Part shown: piece after piece, positions 39,803 to 44,041 of the stretch
How the letters are laid out: each line of letters starts with the position of its first letter
How positions within the stretch are numbered: the stretch's first letter is position 1
Assembly (NCBI GenBank): GCA_947175055.1
Contig: CAMWLJ010000017.1
Coordinates: forward strand, 1-44,041
Direction: 5' to 3'
DNA length: 44,041 nt
Origin: an uncultured Lachnospiraceae bacterium
Lineage (GTDB): Bacteria; Bacillota; Clostridia; Lachnospirales; Lachnospiraceae
Position numbers and translations under genes: made by a program
The notes under the pieces: generated by a model
The model's database searches: none
The model's input: only the letters and a program-made list of their open reading frames with translations
What the model was told of the DNA's origin: nothing

Positions 39803-40801
39803 ATGACACCGTTTGAACGTCTGAAATTCAAAATGGAGGGAAAAGAGGTTGATAAAATTCCCAATTTAAATATTGCCATGGCATTGGTGGCGAAAGAAGC
39901 AGGAACAGATTACAGTACCTATGCACAGGATTACAGAAAGCTGGTAGATGGAAATTTATGTTGTGTGGAAAAATACGGATTTGATGTGGTCAGCGCTATC
40001 TCAGATCCGGTGAGGGAGGCGGCAGCCTTTGGCAGTGAAATTGTTTTTCCTGAAAACGGTGTGCCATACTGTGCCGAGCCGCTTTTGAAAGACGGGTATG
40101 AAATTGAAAAATTAAAAATTGTAAGTCCGTATGATAACGAAAGAACCCTTGATAGAATTAAAGCGATAGAAGAATTCAGGAAACGTGTAGGCGGAGAAAT
40201 TCCTATTATAGGATGGGTAGAAGGGGTATTGGCAGAATGCGCTGATCTAAGAGGCGTAAGCAGTCTTATGATGGACCTGGCGGAAGAGGAAGATCTTAAT
40301 GAGGTCATGGAAATCATTTTTCACCAGCAATGCAGATTTATTGATGCGCAGGTAAAGGCCGGTGCAGATATCATAGGGGTAGGTAATGCGGTAGCATCTC
40401 TGATAGGACCATCTCTGTATGAAGAGTTTGCATTCCAATATGACAAAGCGACAATTCAATACATTCATGAATTGGGGGCAAAAGCTAAATTGCATATCTG
40501 TGGAAATATTACGCCCCTGCTTCCGCAGCTGAAAATGCTGGAGGTTGATATTCTGGATTTTGATTGGATGGTAGATTGTCAGAAAATCAGGGAAATAACG
40601 GAAGGAAGCACTATCTGCTTTTGCGGAAATATAGATCCGGTGGCTGTGATGCTGGAAGGTACGGCAAGTGAGGTAGAAGCGAAAACTGTCAAATGTATTA
40701 TGGAAGGTGGAGAACAATATATTGCTGCATGTGGCTGTGAAGTACCGGCGGATACTCCCAGAGACAATCTTATCGCAATGAACAAAGTGTTGTATCGATA
40801 G
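39803..40801 (+). CDS. UroD/MtaA-fold methyltransferase, paralogue 3
   Basis: The 332-residue protein begins MTPFERLKFKMEGKEVDKIP and has the barrel segments GWVEGVLAECADLRGVSSLM and VGNAVASLIGPSLYEEFAFQ. H231-x-C233 in LHICGNITPLL and a late cysteine pair (Cys310, Cys312 in AACGCEVPADTP) make an MtaA-type zinc site (spacing x76 or x78). ATG 39791 is in frame but overlaps the RBS. Its coding sequence looks more AT-rich than the corrinoid/RACo genes, suggesting a different origin. It probably uses the corrinoid protein at 36746, and the glycosidase-like gene that follows suggests a carbohydrate-linked substrate. Confidence 0.85.
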   Translation: MTPFERLKFKMEGKEVDKIPNLNIAMALVAKEAGTDYSTYAQDYRKLVDGNLCCVEKYGFDVVSAISDPVREAAAFGSEIVFPENGVPYCAEPLLKDGYEIEKLKIVSPYDNERTLDRIKAIEEFRKRVGGEIPIIGWVEGVLAECADLRGVSSLMMDLAEEEDLNEVMEIIFHQQCRFIDAQVKAGADIIGVGNAVASLIGPSLYEEFAFQYDKATIQYIHELGAKAKLHICGNITPLLPQLKMLEVDILDFDWMVDCQKIREITEGSTICFCGNIDPVAVMLEGTASEVEAKTVKCIMEGGEQYIAACGCEVPADTPRDNLIAMNKVLYR

Positions 40802-40835
40802 CAGATTTTGAAAATGATGAAATAAGGAGGAATAA

Positions 40836-42752
40836 ATGGTAATACACAGTAGTGGTGAAAATGCAATACACATTTGTTTTGATGAGAAAACATTGACGTT
40901 TTCTTTCAAAAAGGATGATGGGAAGGAATGGAACTGGGATAAAAGCTATGTTCCATATATGGAATGTGAAGATGGAAAGGTTCTTTTTGGCGATGCGGCA
41001 GGAATCAGTCACCAGCCGTTTCACACCGGAGTCGGAGAGGGAATTTTAAGTACTTATTGTGGGTTTGAAAAAGAGGGAAAGATTGTGCCGTACAAATTTC
41101 AGACGCTTGTCTGGGTGGAAAATGCCACAGGAGAGGTGTACTGCGAATGGATTCCTCTTCAGGAAGAGGGGCTTGAGGTAAAGAAGGTATTCTGGCCTGG
41201 TCCCATGGAATTCAGTGAAAAAAGAGAGGACTGGTACACACTTCTGACTCATCAGCAGGGAATGCTGCTTCCAAATACCTGGGAAGTGGAGCTGGAAGCG
41301 CCTTCTTTTGAGGGATTCTTTGGAACAGCAGGGGCTTATATGCCGTGGTTTGCACAGGTGAGAGAACGGGAAGGATATTTGGCGGTATGTGTGACGCCTT
41401 GGAATGCAGGATATCAGACAAAACATCCGGCCGGAGGTCCTTATACACAAGTTTCCATTCGTTTTGAGCCAAGCCTTGGAAAGATGGACTACCGCCGGGT
41501 TGTGAAGTATACTTTTTTAGAGGATTGTGATTATAATGATATCTGTAAGGCATACAGAAATTATGTGGATGAACAGGGAAGACTTCGGACTTTGGAAGAA
41601 AAAGCAGTTAGAAACCCATCGGTCAATGATCTGATCGGCTGTGCTTTCCTGCACAAAGGAATCAAGACCTTTGTACAGCCAAATTCGGATTTCTATGATG
41701 CAGAGAACCCGGAGAAAAACAATCATCTGACGACCTTTGCCCGGAGGGAGCAGGAAATCAGGCAGCTGCATGAGATGGGAGTGGAGAAACTATATCTGCA
41801 CCTGGACGGATGGGCAGAACCGGGGTATGACAACTGTCATCCGGATTACGGCCCGGCCTGCGAGGCGGCCGGCGGCTGGGAAGGTATGAAATCTCTGGCG
41901 GATGCCATACACGAATGTGGTTACTTATTTGGTATTCATGACCAGTACAGGGACTATTATCTGACAGCGCAAAGCTTTGATGAAAACTTTGCATGCCGCC
42001 TGCCGGATGGAACCATTCCGCAGCACCAGAGATGGGCAGGTGGTCCTCAATCCTATCTTTGTGCAACACAGGCGCCGTATTATGTAAAGAGAAATTTTGA
42101 AGAACTTGCAAAACACGGAATTGAACTGGATTGTGCATACTTGGATGTATTTACCTGTAATGAGGGAGATGAGTGCGACAATCCTATGCACCGTATGACA
42201 AGAAGAGATTGCTACGCTTACCGTGCACGTTGTTTTGAATATCTTCTGAAAAACGGCATTTTGCCAAGTTCAGAAGAAGTAAACGACTGGGCTGTGGAGA
42301 GTCAGGTATTCTGCCATTATGCACCGTATGATTTTATGATGCGCGTGCCGGGAAGCCCGAAACAAGCCATACCGGTGCCGCTTTACAATCTTGTATATCA
42401 CGACTGTGTCATTCAGCCGTGGATGATGGAGAAGGTAAGCGAAGAGGAAGATTATATGCTCTATGCACTGTTAAATGGCGGAGCTCCTTATCTTGTAAGG
42501 GATGCGGCTTATCCGAATATTGATGGGGCATTTGACAGTGCCGTGGAAATGAAATTAGAGGAAGATATCCACAGGGCAAAAGTAGTATCTGATTTTCATG
42601 AAAAGGTCGGAAAACGTGAGATGGTACGCCATGAATTTGTAAATGGCAATCCACAGATACAGAAAACAACCTTTGCAGGGGGAATTTCTGTGCAGGTGGA
42701 TTTTGAGAAGCAGAGGTATGAGATCCTTCAGGGTCAGCCGGGAAGACATTGA
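40836..42752 (+). CDS. Glycosidase-like TIM-barrel protein (possibly DUF5696 family)
   Basis: The 638-residue protein has no signal peptide, so it should work in the cytoplasm. The first 260 residues look like a beta-sandwich (VWVENATGEVYCEWIPLQEE). From about 265 a barrel with YLHLDGWAEPGYDNCHPDYG, YLFGIHDQYRDYY and CAYLDVFTCNEGDECDNP follows. Asp in YLDVF and Glu in LPSSEEVNDW stand where a glycoside hydrolase would hold its nucleophile and acid, which I infer from layout only. The family may be DUF5696, related to GH101-like enzymes, but I am not certain. GGAGGAATAA precedes the ATG. It follows the third methyltransferase by 34 bases, so they are probably one operon. Confidence 0.65.
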   Translation: MVIHSSGENAIHICFDEKTLTFSFKKDDGKEWNWDKSYVPYMECEDGKVLFGDAAGISHQPFHTGVGEGILSTYCGFEKEGKIVPYKFQTLVWVENATGEVYCEWIPLQEEGLEVKKVFWPGPMEFSEKREDWYTLLTHQQGMLLPNTWEVELEAPSFEGFFGTAGAYMPWFAQVREREGYLAVCVTPWNAGYQTKHPAGGPYTQVSIRFEPSLGKMDYRRVVKYTFLEDCDYNDICKAYRNYVDEQGRLRTLEEKAVRNPSVNDLIGCAFLHKGIKTFVQPNSDFYDAENPEKNNHLTTFARREQEIRQLHEMGVEKLYLHLDGWAEPGYDNCHPDYGPACEAAGGWEGMKSLADAIHECGYLFGIHDQYRDYYLTAQSFDENFACRLPDGTIPQHQRWAGGPQSYLCATQAPYYVKRNFEELAKHGIELDCAYLDVFTCNEGDECDNPMHRMTRRDCYAYRARCFEYLLKNGILPSSEEVNDWAVESQVFCHYAPYDFMMRVPGSPKQAIPVPLYNLVYHDCVIQPWMMEKVSEEEDYMLYALLNGGAPYLVRDAAYPNIDGAFDSAVEMKLEEDIHRAKVVSDFHEKVGKREMVRHEFVNGNPQIQKTTFAGGISVQVDFEKQRYEILQGQPGRH

Positions 42753-42790
42753 AAGTGCCTGTGTGACGTGCGTTGACAAAAAAGAGATGA

Positions 42791-42812
42791 TACCCTCAGT
42801 TCACTGAGGGTA
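42791..42812. terminator. Hairpin after the glycosidase-like gene
   Basis: TACCCTCAG (42791-42799) pairs with CTGAGGGTA (42804-42812) around TTCA. On the minus strand it is followed, eight bases later, by six T. On the plus strand no T run follows, so its efficiency for the upstream gene is doubtful. Confidence 0.5.
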
Positions 42813-42853
42813 ACCGGGAAAGAGACTGTAAAAGAGATTTCAGGGGGACGACT

Positions 42854-43381
42854 ATGAGCCAATGTATCAGAGAATTGACATTGAACTTAGGAGACCGCGC
42901 GGGAGAAGGAAGCGTCTATAAAAGGATTGCCGCCAGAGGCATCATCAGGCGTGGCGACAAATATCTGGCGATCTACAGTAAATACGGCGATTACAAATTC
43001 CCGGGCGGCGGCAGAGAGACCGGGGAAGAGCTGGAAGATACCCTGCTGCGGGAAGTGCAGGAAGAAACCGGCTGCAGGGTGATTCCGGAAAGCATCGGGG
43101 ATTACCTGCTTGTACATGAGAGGCGAGAAGGCGATCCGGAAGACTGGCTGGAGATGGATTCCTGGTATTATTTCTGTGATATTGAACAAACAGTATATGA
43201 GCGCAGTCTGGATGATTATGAGAAAGAGTATGGCTATCAGGTTGTGTGGATGACTTTGGAGGAGATGATCCGGAAGAATGAGGCGGGAGACAGGGAGAAG
43301 ACGCCGTGGATCGTGCGGGAGGCGATGGTCATGCGGGAGCTGGCCGGGCTGGAGAGTATAACCTGTAGATCCGCAGAATGA
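42854..43381 (+). CDS. Nudix hydrolase
   Basis: The 175-residue protein contains the Nudix box GGGRETGEELEDTLLREV followed by QEETG, preceded by YKFPGG. Before the box an N-terminal extension SQCIRELTLNLGDRAGEGSV is not part of the core fold. The substrate is not predictable. Similar proteins hydrolyse dinucleotides, NDP-sugars or damaged nucleotides. ATG 42854 follows CAGGGGGACGACT. It lies ten bases before the frame that includes the acetyltransferase, so the two may be co-transcribed. Confidence 0.88.
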   Translation: MSQCIRELTLNLGDRAGEGSVYKRIAARGIIRRGDKYLAIYSKYGDYKFPGGGRETGEELEDTLLREVQEETGCRVIPESIGDYLLVHERREGDPEDWLEMDSWYYFCDIEQTVYERSLDDYEKEYGYQVVWMTLEEMIRKNEAGDREKTPWIVREAMVMRELAGLESITCRSAE

Positions 43382-43447
43382 GAGAAAAGAATGGGTCTTT
43401 TCATAGAAATAACAGAGACATATTTTGCCACAAAGGAGGCCGACAGG

Positions 43448-43858
43448 ATGCAGATCAGAGCAGCAGACAGGAAGGATGAGGAAATGCTTTCACGGCTTGA
43501 CAGACATATCAGGCCGGAAGAACTGGAAGTCAGTATATCGCTTGGAAGAGTCCTGGTGGCCGAAGAGAACGGGAAACTGGCCGGATGGCTGCGCTGGAAT
43601 CTGTTCTGGGACAATACGCCTTTTATGAATATGCTGTTTATGTTGGAAGAATATCGCGGACAGGGATTTGGGGGAAGAATGGTTTCTGTCTGGGAAGAGC
43701 AGATGAAAGCGGCGGGATATGAATGCGTTATGACATCCACGTTGTCTAACGAGGAGGCGCAGCACTTTTACCGCAGACAGCACTATGTGGATGCGGGGGC
43801 GCTGTTGTTGCCGGGAGAGCCGCTGGAGATCATTTTTGTCAAGGAATTAATTCCCTGA
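43448..43858 (+). CDS. GNAT family N-acetyltransferase
   Basis: The 136-residue protein begins MQIRAADRKDEEMLSRLDRH. The acetyl-CoA loop motif A appears as LFMLEEYRGQGFGGRMVSVW, with the pyrophosphate-binding R/Q-x-x-G-x-G/A form, and motif B follows around VMTSTLSNEEAQHFYRRQHY, ending in a V-D-A-G turn. These are standard for GNAT enzymes, which acetylate an amine of unknown identity here. An ATG at 43391 is in frame, but AAAGGAGGCCGACAGG puts the start at 43448. Confidence 0.9.
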   Translation: MQIRAADRKDEEMLSRLDRHIRPEELEVSISLGRVLVAEENGKLAGWLRWNLFWDNTPFMNMLFMLEEYRGQGFGGRMVSVWEEQMKAAGYECVMTSTLSNEEAQHFYRRQHYVDAGALLLPGEPLEIIFVKELIP

Positions 43859-43897
43859 TGCGAAATTTAGTGTTAAAATGGAATAAGTTCGGCTGGG

Positions 43898-43956
43898 ATT
43901 TGTGACGCTTCGTTAAGAAGTTCTGGATTTGAAATTCCGCAGAGTAGGATCATGGA
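43898..43956. repeat. Degenerate copy of the hairpin repeat
   Basis: ATTTGTGACGCTTCG (43898-43912) equals 1367-1381. Downstream, TGAAATTCCGC and ATGGAG partly follow the cassette of 1298-1347. It precedes the partial gene at 43983. No other feature is seen in 43859-43982. Confidence 0.5.
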
Positions 43957-43982
43957 GATTAACGTAGAAAAGAGGGAAGAAA

Positions 43983-44041
43983 ATGGAAGACTTAAGAGTG
44001 GCATTTTTACAGATCGCACCGACGGGTTCGGTGGAAGGCAA
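43983..44041 (+). CDS. Nitrilase / carbon-nitrogen hydrolase family, 5' end only
   Basis: The frame from ATG 43983 reads MEDLRVAFLQIAPTGSVEG and is cut by the window edge. The V-A-F-L-Q-x-x-P start is the usual first strand of the carbon-nitrogen hydrolase (nitrilase) superfamily, which hydrolyses amides or nitriles with a Glu-Lys-Cys triad. The triad itself lies outside the window. AGAGGGAAGAAA precedes the ATG. Confidence 0.6.
   Translation, partial: MEDLRVAFLQIAPTGSVEG

Noticed and set aside
21950..40801. Annotation of the three UroD-fold genes as HemE (haem synthesis)
   Set aside because: Three copies, zinc-type H-x-C ... C ligands and neighbours for corrinoid methyl transfer do not fit haem synthesis.

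Overview
The window looks like a chromosome segment of a low-to-mid GC Firmicute, most likely a clostridial gut-type bacterium of the Lachnospiraceae kind. The reasons are strong GGAGG ribosome-binding sites, textbook sigma-A promoters, GntR/YtrA-ABC and two-component-ABC modules, a PocR-AraC regulator and acetogen-type corrinoid methyl-transfer genes. I cannot name a genus. I see no rRNA, tRNA, CRISPR array, transposase or integrase.

Layout. (1) 1-1750: a decayed region with a SAM-methyltransferase remnant, a DUF1848 gene on the minus strand, a mosaic of small hairpin repeats and a possible sigma-factor remnant. (2) 1741-6493: sbcD and sbcC, the Mre11/Rad50-type nuclease, followed by a second methyltransferase remnant. 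(3) 6606-8651: a YtrA-type GntR repressor with an ABC ATPase and a small permease. (4) 8765-13655: a response regulator and histidine kinase, an operator/promoter with an RBS-masking inverted repeat, a 48-residue membrane peptide, and a three-gene ABC exporter. (5) 13692-14212: a VOC/glyoxalase-fold gene. (6) 14353-19966, minus strand: a 1712-residue DUF4132-type protein and a small partner, noticeably GC-rich. (7) 19988-20458: a scar holding two gene fragments. (8) 20506-32621: a LacI regulator divergent from a catabolic block: UroD/MtaA-type methyltransferase, oligopeptide-type ABC importer (two permeases, two ATPases, lipoprotein), M20 amidohydrolase, Gfo/Idh/MocA oxidoreductase and an L-cysteine desulfidase/serine dehydratase-alpha family protein. 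(9) 32798-34055: a P-loop kinase-like protein and a Nudix hydrolase. (10) 34180-42735: a corrinoid methyl-transfer island: a second UroD/MtaA protein, a PocR-AraC regulator (minus), a corrinoid protein, a RACo-type corrinoid activator with an extra N-terminal domain, a third UroD/MtaA protein and a glycosidase-like TIM-barrel protein. (11) 42854-44041: a Nudix hydrolase, a GNAT acetyltransferase and the first bases of a nitrilase-family gene.

How they may work together. Regions 8 and 10 together look like a system that imports a methylated compound, cleaves it and passes the methyl group to a corrinoid protein that RACo keeps reduced. No MtaB, MttB or MtgB-type substrate methyltransferase is present. 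The three UroD-fold proteins, all with an H-x-C ... C zinc signature, are therefore the candidates for both methyl-transfer half reactions. The substrate is unknown. The other notable features are regulatory: the 100-base module at 10531-10630, the portable hairpin/RBS cassette seen at several gene starts, and the TGCAAAT palindromes upstream of the first methyltransferase.
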